Assembly (NCBI RefSeq): GCF_017798165.1
Contig: NZ_CP059068.1
Coordinates: 248,001 to 312,000 of the forward strand
Reading direction: 5' to 3'
DNA: 64,000 bases
Source of the DNA: Rhodoferax sp. AJA081-3
GTDB lineage: Bacteria; Pseudomonadota; Gammaproteobacteria; Burkholderiales; Burkholderiaceae_C
How positions within the stretch are numbered: the stretch's first letter is position 1; every line of letters starts with the position of its first letter. This document shows positions 9,733 to 18,739 of this stretch, in pieces. Made by a program: the position numbers and the translations under genes. Under the pieces are notes generated by a model. It worked only from the letters and a program-made list of their open reading frames with translations, was not told the DNA's origin and did not search any database.

Positions 9733-11064
9733 ATGACACGACAATATTTCGGCACCGACGGCATCCGTGGCACGGTGGGCCAGGCCCCCATTACCCCTGA
9801 CTTTGTGATGCGCCTGGCCCATGCCGTAGGCCGCGTCCTCAAACGGACGGAGGCCCGCCCCACGGTGCTGATTGGCAAAGACACCCGCATTTCCGGCTAC
9901 ATGCTGGAGAGTGCACTGGAAAGCGGGTTCAATTCCGCCGGTGTCGATGTGGTGCTGCTGGGGCCACTGCCCACACCGGGCGTGGCCTACCTGACGCGTG
10001 CACAGCGCGCCTCGCTGGGAGTGGTCATCAGCGCCAGCCACAACCCTTTTGCTGACAATGGCATCAAATTCTTCAGCGCCCAAGGCACCAAACTCTCTGA
10101 CGCCTGGGAGCTGGCGGTAGAAGCCGCGGTGGAAGAGCCCCCCGTGTGGGCCGATTCGGCGTCGCTGGGCAAGACGCGGCGCCTGGACGATGCCGCTGGC
10201 CGTTATATCGAGTTTTGCAAGAGCACCTTTGCCAATGACCTGACCCTGAAAGGCATGCGCATAGTGGTGGATGCCGCCCACGGAGCGGCCTACCATATCG
10301 CGCCCAAGGTTTTCCACGAACTCGGTGCCGAGGTGGTTGCCATTGGCTGCACGCCCGACGGCCTGAACATCAACCATGACGTGGGTGCCACCCATCCCGC
10401 GGCACTGGTGGCTGCGGTCAAGGACCACCGGGCTGACTTTGGCGTGGCGCTGGATGGTGACGCCGACCGCCTGCAGGTGGTGGATGCACAGGGCCGCCTG
10501 TACAACGGCGACGAGCTGCTGTACCTGATGGCCGACGAGCGCTTGGGCCGCGACGAACACGTGCCCGGTGTGGTGGGCACGCTGATGACCAACATGGCGG
10601 TTGAAGTGGCGCTCAAGGCCCGTGGTGTGCAGTTTGTGCGGGCCAAGGTCGGTGACCGTTATGTGCTGGAAGAGCTGGAAAAGCACCACTGGATACTGGG
10701 CGGCGAAGGCTCGGGCCACTTGTTGGCGCTGGACAAACACACCACCGGTGACGGCCTGATATCGGCCCTGCAGGTGCTGCAGGCCCTGCAACGCAGCGGC
10801 AAGACACTGGCGCAGTTGCTGGCCGATGTAACGCTGTTCCCCCAAACCCTGATCAATGTGCGGCTCAAGCCCGGCCAGGACTGGAAGACCAATGTGCGCA
10901 TGGAGCAGGAAACCCGCGCCGTGGTGGCCGAGCTGGGCGACACCGGCCGTGTCTTGATACGCCCCAGTGGCACCGAGCCCTTGCTGCGCGTGATGGTGGA
11001 GGCGCGCGACGCCGTGCAGGCCAAAACCTGCGCCCAGCGTATTGCCGACACCCTGGCCAGCTGA
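9733..11064 (+). CDS. glmM: phosphoglucosamine mutase
   Basis: GlmM interconverts glucosamine-6-phosphate and glucosamine-1-phosphate for peptidoglycan and lipopolysaccharide synthesis. The 443-residue length is typical. The phosphoserine loop reads [14 protein letters not shown] near residue 97. The magnesium motif DGDADR lies near residue 242 and the phosphate-binding [11 protein letters not shown] near residue 410. It starts 37 bp after folP in the usual folP-glmM arrangement and is followed 12 bp later by a GNAT gene. A long minus-strand open frame opposite it is a shadow. Confidence 0.97.
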   Translation: MTRQYFGTDGIRGTVGQAPITPDFVMRLAHAVGRVLKRTEARPTVLIGKDTRISGYMLESALESGFNSAGVDVVLLGPLPTPGVAYLTRAQRASLGVVISASHNPFADNGIKFFSAQGTKLSDAWELAVEAAVEEPPVWADSASLGKTRRLDDAAGRYIEFCKSTFANDLTLKGMRIVVDAAHGAAYHIAPKVFHELGAEVVAIGCTPDGLNINHDVGATHPAALVAAVKDHRADFGVALDGDADRLQVVDAQGRLYNGDELLYLMADERLGRDEHVPGVVGTLMTNMAVEVALKARGVQFVRAKVGDRYVLEELEKHHWILGGEGSGHLLALDKHTTGDGLISALQVLQALQRSGKTLAQLLADVTLFPQTLINVRLKPGQDWKTNVRMEQETRAVVAELGDTGRVLIRPSGTEPLLRVMVEARDAVQAKTCAQRIADTLAS

Positions 11065-11076
11065 GAAACACGCCAC

Positions 11077-11601
11077 ATGACAAAAACGGATAACGCCACA
11101 GCCACACCGGTCTCCACCTCGGTCCAGGTGGTGCGCGCCGACTACGCCAACCCGGTCCACGCACAAGCCTTGGTGGACTTGCTCGATGCTTACGCCCGCG
11201 ATCCCATGGGGGGAGCCCACCCCCTGAGCGACTTTGCCAAGGCCAACCTGGTGCAGGCACTGGCGGCGCGCCCCCAGGCCTACAGCGTGTTGGCCCTTGA
11301 CGGTGAACATGCCATTGGACTGGTGAACTGCATCGAAGGATTCTCCACCTTTGCCTGCCGTCCCCTGGTCAATGTGCACGACGTGGCCGTGTTGGCCAGC
11401 CACCGCGGACGCAAAGTGGCGGAAAAGATGCTGGCCCTGGCGGAATCCATAGCGGTAGAGCGCGGCGCCTGCAAGCTGACACTGGAGGTGTTGTCTGGCA
11501 ATACCGGCGCCTGCCGGCTCTACCAGCGGCTGGGATTTGCCAATTACCAGCTCGATCCCGCCATGGGACATGCACAATTTATGCAGAAGTGGTTAGACTG
11601 A
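11077..11601 (+). CDS. GNAT-family N-acetyltransferase
   Basis: A 174-residue acetyl-CoA-dependent acyltransferase of unknown substrate. The GNAT fold is indicated by the acetyl-CoA loop in HRGRKVAEKML near residue 110 and the C-terminal NTGACRLYQRLGF motif near residue 148. It starts 12 bp after glmM and is probably co-transcribed with it. The first 15 residues are rich in Thr, Ala and Ser and may be disordered. No partner is apparent that would fix the substrate. Confidence 0.85.
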   Translation: MTKTDNATATPVSTSVQVVRADYANPVHAQALVDLLDAYARDPMGGAHPLSDFAKANLVQALAARPQAYSVLALDGEHAIGLVNCIEGFSTFACRPLVNVHDVAVLASHRGRKVAEKMLALAESIAVERGACKLTLEVLSGNTGACRLYQRLGFANYQLDPAMGHAQFMQKWLD

Positions 11602-11674
11602 GGGGCCACGCCCTGGTTTGACACCCTCCACAGAAGGGGGCTCAATAGTTTGGGCACCGTCAGGAGGGAGCCCC

Positions 11675-12097
11675 ATGACTACGCCAAGCCACAAACAACC
11701 GATTGCGCTGGTTGAAGACGATCCGCTGATGGGATCGTTGGTTGTCCAGATGCTGGGTCTGCATGACCTGCCGACAGACCACTACCAGACTGGGTTTGCG
11801 TTCCTTAAAAGCAGCGCCTTGCAGAATTATGAGACCGCCATCCTGGACCTGTCCCTGCCCGATATCGACGGTTTTGATCTCATCGACGCATTGGCCGACC
11901 TCGCGACCCATATCGATCTGGTGCTCATCAGCGGACGCGGCCATGCCACCCTGGACAGTGCGCGCCTGGTGGCCGAGGGATTGGGCCACACCGTGCTGGC
12001 CACCCTGAACAAACCCTTTTCCAGCCAGGAGCTGTGCATGGCCCTCAAGCTGGAGGCAGCCTTTGCCCATACGACGCAAAGCAGCCCCTTCGCCTAG
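11675..12097 (+). CDS. single-domain response regulator (REC only)
   Basis: A 140-residue receiver-only protein, so any output must act through a protein partner. The acidic pocket is in ALVEDDPLMG, the phosphoacceptor Asp in AILDLSLPD near residue 60 and the conserved Lys in LNKPFSS near residue 112. I use ATG 11675 because AGGAGGG lies 6-12 bases upstream. The bases around that site can fold: GGGGCTC at 11637-11643 is complementary to GAGCCCC at 11668-11674, right against the start codon. No histidine kinase is adjacent. It converges on the next gene with both stop codons inside one CTAG (12094-12097). Confidence 0.85.
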   Translation: MTTPSHKQPIALVEDDPLMGSLVVQMLGLHDLPTDHYQTGFAFLKSSALQNYETAILDLSLPDIDGFDLIDALADLATHIDLVLISGRGHATLDSARLVAEGLGHTVLATLNKPFSSQELCMALKLEAAFAHTTQSSPFA

Positions 12098-13218
12098 TCG
12101 TACCAGGCCCTCAGTGCCTCGGCGTGCAACTTGGCCCGCGCATCACCTGTGGGCACCCAGCGTGTGTGGCTGGCGGAAGCACGGCACAAAAAATCCAGCA
12201 GAGACAAATGCCTGCGCAGCACGCGGTGTTGGCGGTGGGCGATCAGCGGGTTGAAGATGCCTTTGAGCGAAAACACCTGGCGCGGGTTTTTCTTGATCCA
12301 GAGCCACGAACCCATCTCCAGCGTCAGCGGCAGGAACATGCGCGCTGGGTCCGTGCAGGCTTCCAGGTACAGGTAGTCCCAGATATCCCCATGGGCCAGG
12401 TATTGCAGGCTTTGCGGCTCGAACACATAGGGGTGGTGGCTGTAGGTTTGCAAAAACACGTCTTTGAGTGCCTGCATCTCCGCCAGGTGGGTGATCGGTT
12501 TGCGGGTGTGGGCGTAGGGCAGCCAGATGCGGTCGCTGGCGCCAAAACCCGAGTGGCAGTCCAGCGCCATGCTGAAGGGGCGTGATAACAATTCGCTGCG
12601 CACTTCGGCACACAGCGCCAGGTTCTCGGCCTCCATGGGTCGGTCGGCCAGCCCGCGGTACCAGGGCAGGGTGGCGCTGATGCGTTGGCCACCGACCAGG
12701 AACGGCACCTTGTCCACCGCATCCACCGGCGCGTTGCGCATCAGGTCCACACCCTGGGGGTTGGCACGTGTACCCATCAGCATGCCGCCCGGGTTGACGA
12801 TGGGCATAAACAACAGTCTGACCGACTCCAACTGGCTGTGCAGTGTGGCATCCCACTGCAGGCGCATCACCAGGTTGTGCAAAAACGCGATGACCACCTC
12901 GGCGCCAATGCGCTCCAGACCGTGTACGCCACCGAAAAAACCGATGGCGGGCACGTCGGGGTCAGGGTTGCCCAGACCGATGGCGTAGACGGGCAGGGCG
13001 GTGCCCGCAGGGGATGTCACCTGGTGCACCACCTTGACCTGCAGGTGGGGTGCGCCCAGGTCCAGGATGCGCTCCAGGGCTTCGAGTTCCGGCAGATGGG
13101 TGGCTAACACGTAGGGCTTGGTATGGGGTTTGTCGCCCCAGCATAGTCTGCAAACCACGTTTGTCTGGCATGGCACAGTGCCGCCCTGGGGTATGGTCGT
13201 TTGACGCACGCCTGTCAC
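12094..13218 (-). CDS. M14-family zinc carboxypeptidase / AstE-aspartoacylase-like protein
   Basis: About 374 residues from a GTG at 13218. The real start may lie further in, for example at the GTG before LATHLPELEALER near residue 41, because the first 35 residues look non-native (Cys-rich and unstructured). The zinc site is suggested by FFGGVHGLERIG (HxxE) near residue 97 and the later histidine in ALDCHSGFG. PIVNPGG and TRANPQGVDLMRN are typical of M14 peptidases and succinylglutamate desuccinylase-like enzymes. The exact substrate is not readable. It is divergent from the tiny ORF at 13269. Confidence 0.8.
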   Translation of the reverse strand: MTGVRQTTIPQGGTVPCQTNVVCRLCWGDKPHTKPYVLATHLPELEALERILDLGAPHLQVKVVHQVTSPAGTALPVYAIGLGNPDPDVPAIGFFGGVHGLERIGAEVVIAFLHNLVMRLQWDATLHSQLESVRLLFMPIVNPGGMLMGTRANPQGVDLMRNAPVDAVDKVPFLVGGQRISATLPWYRGLADRPMEAENLALCAEVRSELLSRPFSMALDCHSGFGASDRIWLPYAHTRKPITHLAEMQALKDVFLQTYSHHPYVFEPQSLQYLAHGDIWDYLYLEACTDPARMFLPLTLEMGSWLWIKKNPRQVFSLKGIFNPLIAHRQHRVLRRHLSLLDFLCRASASHTRWVPTGDARAKLHAEALRAWYD

Positions 13219-13268
13219 AAACGACCGCTAGCCTAAGGGCTCCTACAACCACGCAATAGGAGACTGCC

Positions 13269-13376
13269 ATGATCTGGAAACTCTTGGGCTTGCAAAAGAA
13301 GCTGGATGCCCTGTTTGACGATGGCTGGGTCAGCCTGGGCCTGCCCACCGAACGCAGCGCTGCTGCCAAGGGCTGA
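13269..13376 (+). CDS. possible 35-residue small protein
   Basis: ATG at 13269 is preceded by AGGAGA six bases upstream, a good ribosome binding site, and the frame closes at TGA 13374-13376. The product starts MIWKLLGLQKKLDALF and contains two tryptophans and an amphipathic first half, so it might associate with membrane. It is followed four bases later by a second tiny frame. I do not recognise a family. The site is divergent from the M14 gene and a promoter-like region (TTGACG at 13201-13206) lies upstream. Confidence 0.4.
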   Translation: MIWKLLGLQKKLDALFDDGWVSLGLPTERSAAAKG

Positions 13377-13380
13377 TGCC

Positions 13381-13479
13381 ATGCGCCGCTTGTATGTATT
13401 GAGCAGCATCACCTGGGGTGTCGTGGAGCTGCTGGCCCTGCAGCGTTCGCGCTTGCAGGCGTGGAGGCAGAGAAGTTAG
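13381..13479 (+). CDS. possible 32-residue small protein, second of a tandem pair
   Basis: Opens with ATG four bases after the stop of the preceding 35-residue frame and closes with TAG at 13477-13479. The product begins MRRLYVLSSITWGVVELLAL, a positively charged start followed by a short hydrophobic helix and a basic tail. That layout resembles a tiny single-pass membrane protein. It has no ribosome binding site of its own, so translational coupling would be needed. A family A repeat follows at once. The call is tentative. Confidence 0.27.
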   Translation: MRRLYVLSSITWGVVELLALQRSRLQAWRQRS

Positions 13480-13485
13480 TAAGAA

Positions 13486-13541
13486 CGGGCTGTAGCCCCC
13501 GATTTTGCTAGATGTATTGCTATCGTTTGAATAGCTAATAC
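13486..13541 (+). repeat. family A dispersed repeat, copy 3, intergenic
   Basis: Reads GGGCTGTAGCCCCCGATTTTG, then TTGCTATCG and GAATAGCTA. It sits between the tiny ORF pair and the convergent hydrolase gene. Confidence 0.8.
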
Positions 13542-13553
13542 GTTGCGTCCATA

Positions 13554-14504
13554 CTACGGCCGCAACGTATCCAGGAAGCTGGCGTATTGCTGCGCCGTGG
13601 CGCTGGGCGCCTCCATCATCGGCAAGTGCCCCACGCCGGCCAGCACTTCAATCTGCGGGTTCTTCAGGCGGTTGCGCAGCAACTCGGCGCCGGATGCATC
13701 AAAAACCTGGTCCTGGCCACCCCACAAAACCAGCGTGGGCTGCTGCAGCCCGGTGATGCGACCGTCCAGCAGGTAGCGGTCTTTCAGCTGCGCATTCCAC
13801 AGGCGCATATTCGAGTCGGCGTTGCGCAATGCCGCCTGCTCGGTGGCCTGCAGGATGGGGTAGGGCAGAAAAGGCTGTTTGGCGAACACCAGATCCATCA
13901 TCTGCGCAAACTCGGCCGTGTTGTGTGCGATCAGGGGCGCCTTGCCCGCATCGATCAATCCGTCCATGCGGCTGGGCTGTGGCGAGCGTATGCCGTGTGG
14001 TGCACCAATCAAGGCCACGCTGGCCACGCGCTCCGGGTGGGCAACGGCAAACAGCACGGCGATGGTTCCGCCCATGGAATTGCCGGCCAGGTGCACGCGG
14101 CGCACACCCAGGGCATCCAGCAGGTTTTTGAGGCGGTCGGTCTGCGCCGCATAGTCGTAGGTCTGGTCAGGCAGGCGGCCACTCTCACCAAAGCCGGGCA
14201 GGTCGGGCGCGATGATGCGGTAACGGCCGGTGAGCGGGCGTGCAAAGTCTACCCAGTGGTCTTTCTCCGCAAAAATGCCGTGCAGCAGGACCAGGGGCTC
14301 TTTGCCAGCGTCGCCCACGCCGCCCTCCAGGTAATGCACGGCATGCGGTCCCACGGTGATGGTTTTCTCCGACAGACCGGACAGGGCCCGGTTCACATCC
14401 AGCAGCGGCTGGGTGAAGTGCTGCGGCAGGCTGTAGTAGGCCACGGCCAGCGGGGACAATACAAACAACAAGACGATGGTCAAACCAAGGGCAAAACGTT
14501 TCAA
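13554..14504 (-). CDS. membrane-anchored or exported alpha/beta hydrolase
   Basis: A 316-residue alpha/beta-hydrolase fold enzyme of unknown substrate. I prefer TTG 14504 (giving KRFALGLTIV after the start) because GGAGA lies six bases upstream. A TTG at 14534 would add ten residues. A hydrophobic N-terminal segment of about 20 residues is a signal or anchor. The oxyanion region HGIFAEKDHW, the nucleophile elbow AGNSMGG near residue 134, the acid in GGQDQVFD and the final GHLPMMEAP histidine give a complete triad. The gene is divergent from an AraC-type regulator 84 bp away, which may control it. Confidence 0.86.
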   Translation of the reverse strand: MKRFALGLTIVLLFVLSPLAVAYYSLPQHFTQPLLDVNRALSGLSEKTITVGPHAVHYLEGGVGDAGKEPLVLLHGIFAEKDHWVDFARPLTGRYRIIAPDLPGFGESGRLPDQTYDYAAQTDRLKNLLDALGVRRVHLAGNSMGGTIAVLFAVAHPERVASVALIGAPHGIRSPQPSRMDGLIDAGKAPLIAHNTAEFAQMMDLVFAKQPFLPYPILQATEQAALRNADSNMRLWNAQLKDRYLLDGRITGLQQPTLVLWGGQDQVFDASGAELLRNRLKNPQIEVLAGVGHLPMMEAPSATAQQYASFLDTLRP

Positions 14505-14588
14505 AACAAATCTCCGGGCTAAGGTGTCGATCAAACAGACGGACCAAGGCTACGCGAACCATCCCCAGAAAACTTGTATGTTTAGGCT

Positions 14589-15347
14589 ATGTGTGCAACA
14601 CCCACCAACACCCTGACCCTGGGCGCCAACCGTGCGCTGTACCAGGGCGAGCTGCCGGCCACCGGCTGGCACCGCCATGCGTCACCCGTGCTGCTGATGG
14701 GTTTGTCGGGTCGTTTTGCGCTGCACCTGCCCCCAAACGGTTTAGGCGGAAGTTGCGTTGTGCAGACCTGCCACAGTGCCCTGGTCGATACCGGTGTGGA
14801 GCATGTATTTGACCCTTGTGGTGAGCAGGTGGTGACCATGTACCTGGAGCCTGACTCGCCCGAGGCCCGCAGCCTGCGCCCGCACTTTGCGGCGCAGGGT
14901 GGCGTGATTTTTGACCCGGCAGTGGCGGTGCAGTCGCGCAGCAGCATGGACGCCTATTTGCGCAGCTTCGACCTGCCGTCGCTGTTGCAGCTGGATTGCC
15001 CGGCGATGGCCCCGCTGGACAGCCGCGTGGCCCGCAGCCTGCTGGTCCTGCGCCAAACCGGTGGGCTTGTTGCGGGGCGCGACGCGGCAGCGGCCATGGC
15101 CCACCTGTCGGCATCCCGTTTCAACCACCTGTTCCGTGCCGAGATGGGTGTCAGCTTTCGCAGCTACCGGGTCTGGTCGCAGGTGCGTGCGGCCATGGTG
15201 GCGCTGGCTGCCAACCCCACACTGACACATGCTGCGCTGGATGCGGGTTTTGTGGATTCATCCCACTTCAGCCGCATGTTCCGCCAGACCTTTGGCATGA
15301 CGCCGTCCAGCGTGCTCAAGCCCCTGAAAGAGATTGCGCGGATTTAG
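14589..15347 (+). CDS. AraC-family transcriptional regulator
   Basis: A 252-residue regulator with an N-terminal cupin-like sensing region (residues about 10-120, including the metal-site-like HRHASPVLLMG) and a C-terminal AraC double helix-turn-helix (about 155-250). The second helix-turn-helix ends with the family signature FVDSSHFSRMFRQTFGMTPS. It is divergently placed to the alpha/beta hydrolase gene, which is the most likely target together with its own gene. The ligand is unknown. Confidence 0.88.
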   Translation: MCATPTNTLTLGANRALYQGELPATGWHRHASPVLLMGLSGRFALHLPPNGLGGSCVVQTCHSALVDTGVEHVFDPCGEQVVTMYLEPDSPEARSLRPHFAAQGGVIFDPAVAVQSRSSMDAYLRSFDLPSLLQLDCPAMAPLDSRVARSLLVLRQTGGLVAGRDAAAAMAHLSASRFNHLFRAEMGVSFRSYRVWSQVRAAMVALAANPTLTHAALDAGFVDSSHFSRMFRQTFGMTPSSVLKPLKEIARI

Positions 15348-15422
15348 TCGGGTGCGCTGCCGCGCAGACATGCGCTTCATCCATAATCAAAATCCGTACT
15401 CCCTAACACCCTCGGTATCTCC

Positions 15423-17291
15423 ATGCCCCCACGCTGGCTCGCCACCCTGCAGCAGGCACACCGGTGTTTTCAATGCCGCCTGTGGTTGCTGTTGTGTGCC
15501 AGCGTGTTGTTGGCCACGCAAGCCCTGGCGGGCGAACGTGCGCTGGACACCAGCCGCATGGACAACCGCCCGGTCTCGTTGACGGAGTATTTTGCGGTGC
15601 TGGAAGACCCTGGCAAGGCGCTGGGTGTGCAGGATGTGCAAAGGCCCGGTGTCGCCAGCCGTTTTACCGGTGGCACGGCATCGGGTGAATCACTGAATAT
15701 TTCTTATACCGCGTCGGCCATCTGGTTGCGCCTGCATCTGCAGAACACCAGCGCCGCCCCGCTGGTGCGCATGCTGGAGATTGCCAACCCGCTGCTGGCC
15801 GAACTGACGCTGTACCAGCCGGTAGACGGCCGGGGCTACCAGGCCCTGGAGACGGGTTATGCGCTGCCTTTTGCTGCACGCCCCCACGCCAGCCGGTTTT
15901 TTGTGTTGCCCATTGCGCTGCCGGCCCATGCTGACCAGGCGCTGTACCTGCGGGTTGCCACACCCAATGCCATGATCCTGCCCGCCAAGCTGTGGGAGCC
16001 ACAGGCCTTCCACGCGCATGAGCGGTCCGACTATGTCTTCCAGGCCCTGTACTTTGGTGCCGCCCTGGCCATCATCCTGTACAACCTGATGCTGTTTGTG
16101 GCCCTGCGGGATACCAGTTACCTGTTGTACGTGGTGTCAGCCGCCTTCAGCGCACTCACGGTGGCCGCCTTTGTGGGCGTGGGCACGGAATACATTTGGG
16201 GCGACCGCCCGCAGATCACCATGTTGGCGACCAATGTGTCGCTGGCCATTGCGCTGACGGCCTTCCTGTTGTTTACCCGGCGCATGTTGTTCACTGCCGA
16301 ACGTGTGCCCCGGTTGGACCAGCTGTTGAAGCTGTTTGTGCTGGTCAACATCGCGTTTTGCGGCCTGCTGGTGCTGTGGTTTGGGCACTTTGCGCGCCTG
16401 TTTGTCATCAACTACGCCCTGACTGCCGTGCTGCTGCTGGTCACCGGCACGGTGTGCGCCTTCAAACGCGAGCGTAGCGCGTATTACTTCATGGCAGCTT
16501 TTGTGGTGGTGCTGCTGGCGCTGGCCATGTTGTCCATGCGGCAACTGGGCATTTTGCCCACCAATGCCTTGACGACATCGGGTGCGCAGATCGGCTCGGC
16601 GCTGGAGATGCTGCTGTTGTCCTTTGCGCTGGCAGACCGCTACAACGTGATTCGCCGCGAGAAGGAAGCCGCGCAGCAGCGCCTGGTGGAAAACCTGCGC
16701 ACCTCCGAGGCCAACCTGGAAGAGCGGGTGGCCGAGCGCACCCAGGCGCTGCAAGTCCTTAACCAGCGCCTGGAGGCCTTGAGCACCACCGACGGGCTGA
16801 CCGGCATCGCCAACCGCCGCCAGTTTGACAAACTGCTGGCCAATGAATGGCTGCGTTGCACACGCCTGGCCCAGCCCCTTGCGCTGGCCATGGTAGACAT
16901 TGACTGGTTCAAGAAATACAACGACTGTTATGGTCACCAGGCGGGTGACGAATGCCTGCGCAATTTCTCGCGCATCCTGGCCGCCACGGTGTGCCGCAGC
17001 GGCGATATGGTGGCCCGGTATGGTGGTGAAGAGTTTGTGTTTTTCGCCCCAGCCACCGATGCCGAAGGGGCCTTGAACATGGCGCAGAAAGTCTGTGAAG
17101 AATTGCAGGCCGCGGCGTTGCCCCACGCGTTTTCCATCTTTGGCATCGTGACGGCCAGCATCGGTGTGGCCGTCATGGTGCCGCGCGAAGGCCAAGACCC
17201 CAGCGCGCTGATCCAGGCTGCAGACGCATCGCTGTACCTGGCCAAGACCCAGGGCCGCAACCGTGCGGTGTTGGCGGCCATGGTGGCCTAA
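15423..17291 (+). CDS. diguanylate cyclase with 7TMR-DISM sensor
   Basis: A 622-residue membrane protein that should make cyclic di-GMP. A signal region (about 10-38) is followed by a periplasmic 7TMR-DISMED2 beta-sandwich (about 45-190), which in known families binds carbohydrates or similar ligands. Next come seven hydrophobic helices (about 200-395), a coiled coil (EKEAAQQRLVENLRTSEANL) and a GGDEF domain (about 455-620). The active-site loop reads YGGEEF near residues 533-538, an active-type variant. No RxxD inhibitory site was seen at the expected place. It converges on the CHAD gene. Confidence 0.92.
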   Translation: MPPRWLATLQQAHRCFQCRLWLLLCASVLLATQALAGERALDTSRMDNRPVSLTEYFAVLEDPGKALGVQDVQRPGVASRFTGGTASGESLNISYTASAIWLRLHLQNTSAAPLVRMLEIANPLLAELTLYQPVDGRGYQALETGYALPFAARPHASRFFVLPIALPAHADQALYLRVATPNAMILPAKLWEPQAFHAHERSDYVFQALYFGAALAIILYNLMLFVALRDTSYLLYVVSAAFSALTVAAFVGVGTEYIWGDRPQITMLATNVSLAIALTAFLLFTRRMLFTAERVPRLDQLLKLFVLVNIAFCGLLVLWFGHFARLFVINYALTAVLLLVTGTVCAFKRERSAYYFMAAFVVVLLALAMLSMRQLGILPTNALTTSGAQIGSALEMLLLSFALADRYNVIRREKEAAQQRLVENLRTSEANLEERVAERTQALQVLNQRLEALSTTDGLTGIANRRQFDKLLANEWLRCTRLAQPLALAMVDIDWFKKYNDCYGHQAGDECLRNFSRILAATVCRSGDMVARYGGEEFVFFAPATDAEGALNMAQKVCEELQAAALPHAFSIFGIVTASIGVAVMVPREGQDPSALIQAADASLYLAKTQGRNRAVLAAMVA

Positions 17292-17325
17292 CGGCCCAAA
17301 CGGTGGCCGACCTGGCGGTGCCGTT

Positions 17326-18213
17326 TTACCGGTTTTGCGTTTGCCCCACGGCTACACCACGTAAAAATTCCAACAAACTGGGGTCCACCGGGAGGCCGGC
17401 GGCAATGGCCAGTGCCTGCTGCACATCGCGCTGCGATCCCATTTCGTTTTGCAGTTGGCTGGCCTGCAGGTGCCAGTGTTTGGCACGCCGCTGGGGCAGC
17501 AGCGGGCGCAAGGCCTCTATGCCATAGCGCAGGCGCTTGGCCAGGATGCGCGTGCGGTGGGCGCTGTCGGCATCGGTAGTTCGGGCCAAAGCGGCTTTCA
17601 ATTGGCTGTGCCAATGCCGGATGTGTTGCCGGGCCCAGTCTTGCAGGCTGTTTTTGGGGTCGACCACGGCGTCCTGCGCCAGCTGCGCCAGGTCACTTTC
17701 GAGCCATTGGGTGAGCGCCAGCAGGGCTGCGCCGGTCTGGGGTTGACTCAGCGCGTGGTGCAGCCTGTCGCGTTGCTGGTCTGCGGCATGTGCCAGGGCC
17801 TGTTCCATGGCGCGCCAATGGCCCTGGCGTGTTCGGTCACCGTCGGTGTAGGCATTGGCCAGCATGGGCAGCGTTTCCAGGCTGGCCACTTCCAGGTCGC
17901 GCAGGGCGCCAAGTGCATCCAGCAGGGGGCGCAGGGATTGCAGCTCGGGCGGTGTGCTGGCATGGGTGAATGCCTGGAACAGTTTCAGGCTGGTTTTGAA
18001 ACGCCGCCAGCCAACACGGGCCTGGTGCACCAGCTCGGGGTCGTCCGCATGCTGCAGGTTGTTCAGGTTGGTCGTGAAATGGGAGAACGCCTCACGCAGC
18101 ACGTGCAGTGCCGCCACGGGCGTGGCCATGTCTGTGGTCAGCACAGGGGGCTTGGCCTGCCGGGGCGCATGCGATGGATTGGTTGGCAAGGCCAGCTTGG
18201 GTTGAATGTCCAT
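17326..18213 (-). CDS. CHAD domain protein
   Basis: A 295-residue protein made almost wholly of a CHAD domain, a helical bundle with conserved histidines and basic residues. CHAD proteins are known to bind inorganic polyphosphate and to locate to polyphosphate granules. Visible hallmarks are VHQARVGWRRFKTSLKLF near residue 62 and the repeated HRTRILAKRLRYGIEAL near residue 225. No CYTH triphosphatase domain is fused. The gene lies directly before the phosphate-regulated block (ppk1, ppx, pst), which fits a role at polyphosphate, although no PHO box is positioned for it. A family A repeat lies in its upstream region. Confidence 0.87.
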   Translation of the reverse strand: MDIQPKLALPTNPSHAPRQAKPPVLTTDMATPVAALHVLREAFSHFTTNLNNLQHADDPELVHQARVGWRRFKTSLKLFQAFTHASTPPELQSLRPLLDALGALRDLEVASLETLPMLANAYTDGDRTRQGHWRAMEQALAHAADQQRDRLHHALSQPQTGAALLALTQWLESDLAQLAQDAVVDPKNSLQDWARQHIRHWHSQLKAALARTTDADSAHRTRILAKRLRYGIEALRPLLPQRRAKHWHLQASQLQNEMGSQRDVQQALAIAAGLPVDPSLLEFLRGVAVGQTQNR

Positions 18214-18240
18214 GGAAAACAGCCTTCTATGGTGTGGATT

Positions 18241-18300
18241 GTGCTATTACTTGTATAGCGACATCCTTAGACTATTCGGGGGCTACAGCCATATTTTGCT
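18241..18300 (-). repeat. family A dispersed repeat, copy 4, intergenic
   Basis: On the minus strand it reads GGCTGTAGCCCCCGAATAG, then TCGCTATACAAGTAATAGCAC. It lies in the 293-bp gap between the CHAD gene and the lipid operon, upstream of CHAD. Confidence 0.8.
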
Positions 18301-18417
18301 TAAAAGACCCAGCGTAGGCTACCGTCCCATGTGGGTGTGTACCACCGTTTGGACATTCCATTCTATGGACTAGACATGACGCGCCCATGGCCCCAAGGCA
18401 AGTTTTTTCGCGTGCGC

Positions 18418-18457
18418 CATGTCACACAACTGCCATCGAACTGACGTGAACCCGTCA
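18418..18457 (+). promoter_or_regulatory. PHO box array upstream of the lipid-remodelling operon
   Basis: Four 7-bp units at 11-bp spacing are readable: CATGTCA, ACTGCCA, ACTGACG and CCCGTCA, each separated by four bases. The first two match the PhoB consensus best. The array ends about 50 bp before the first start codon at 18507. PhoB is encoded in the same window. Confidence 0.75.
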
Positions 18458-18506
18458 CTTCGGGCTCTCACAATCGCCGCACAACAAGCACGATGGAGAG
18501 CAGCAA

Positions 18507-18737
18507 ATGGGAAAACATCTGGATGCAGCCGTAGAGTTTGGCAAGTCGCTTGCGACGTCTGCCAGCCGCCCGACCCATGACTTTGAGCAGCAGTGCCTGC
18601 GCATCCTGCGCTGTACGGCGCAGGCGCTGGCCAATAGCCCCGGTGGACTGCGCTTCAAGGCCGGTACCCAGCCTTGGCTGGATGCGCTGACCGAGCGACG
18701 TGCCAATGTGCACCTGAGCATGCAACAAGGGAGCTGA
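18507..18737 (+). CDS. 76-residue protein of unknown function, first gene of the lipid operon
   Basis: Begins MGKHLDAAVEF with GGAG about 10 bases upstream of the ATG, and ends two bases before the OlsB-like gene. It has no signal peptide or membrane segment. The composition is soluble and helical, with two cysteines and an internal LRCTAQALANSPGG stretch. I do not recognise a family. Its position as the first gene after the PHO box array and its tight coupling to three lipid genes suggest a part in phosphate-starvation lipid remodelling or in its control. Confidence 0.65.
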   Translation: MGKHLDAAVEFGKSLATSASRPTHDFEQQCLRILRCTAQALANSPGGLRFKAGTQPWLDALTERRANVHLSMQQGS

Positions 18738-18739
18738 AT

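Noticed and set aside
9703..11577. A 624-codon minus-strand frame opposite glmM and the GNAT gene
   Set aside because: Same shadow character (His- and Gln-rich, no domains), and it overlaps two genes with firm motifs.
12034..12585. Open frames on the plus strand through the M14 gene
   Set aside because: They lack conserved motifs and the minus-strand frame has the zinc-site sequence.
13201..13224. Possible PHO box (CTGTCACAAACGACC) before the M14 gene
   Set aside because: Only the first unit matches and the second unit is absent, unlike the five accepted arrays.
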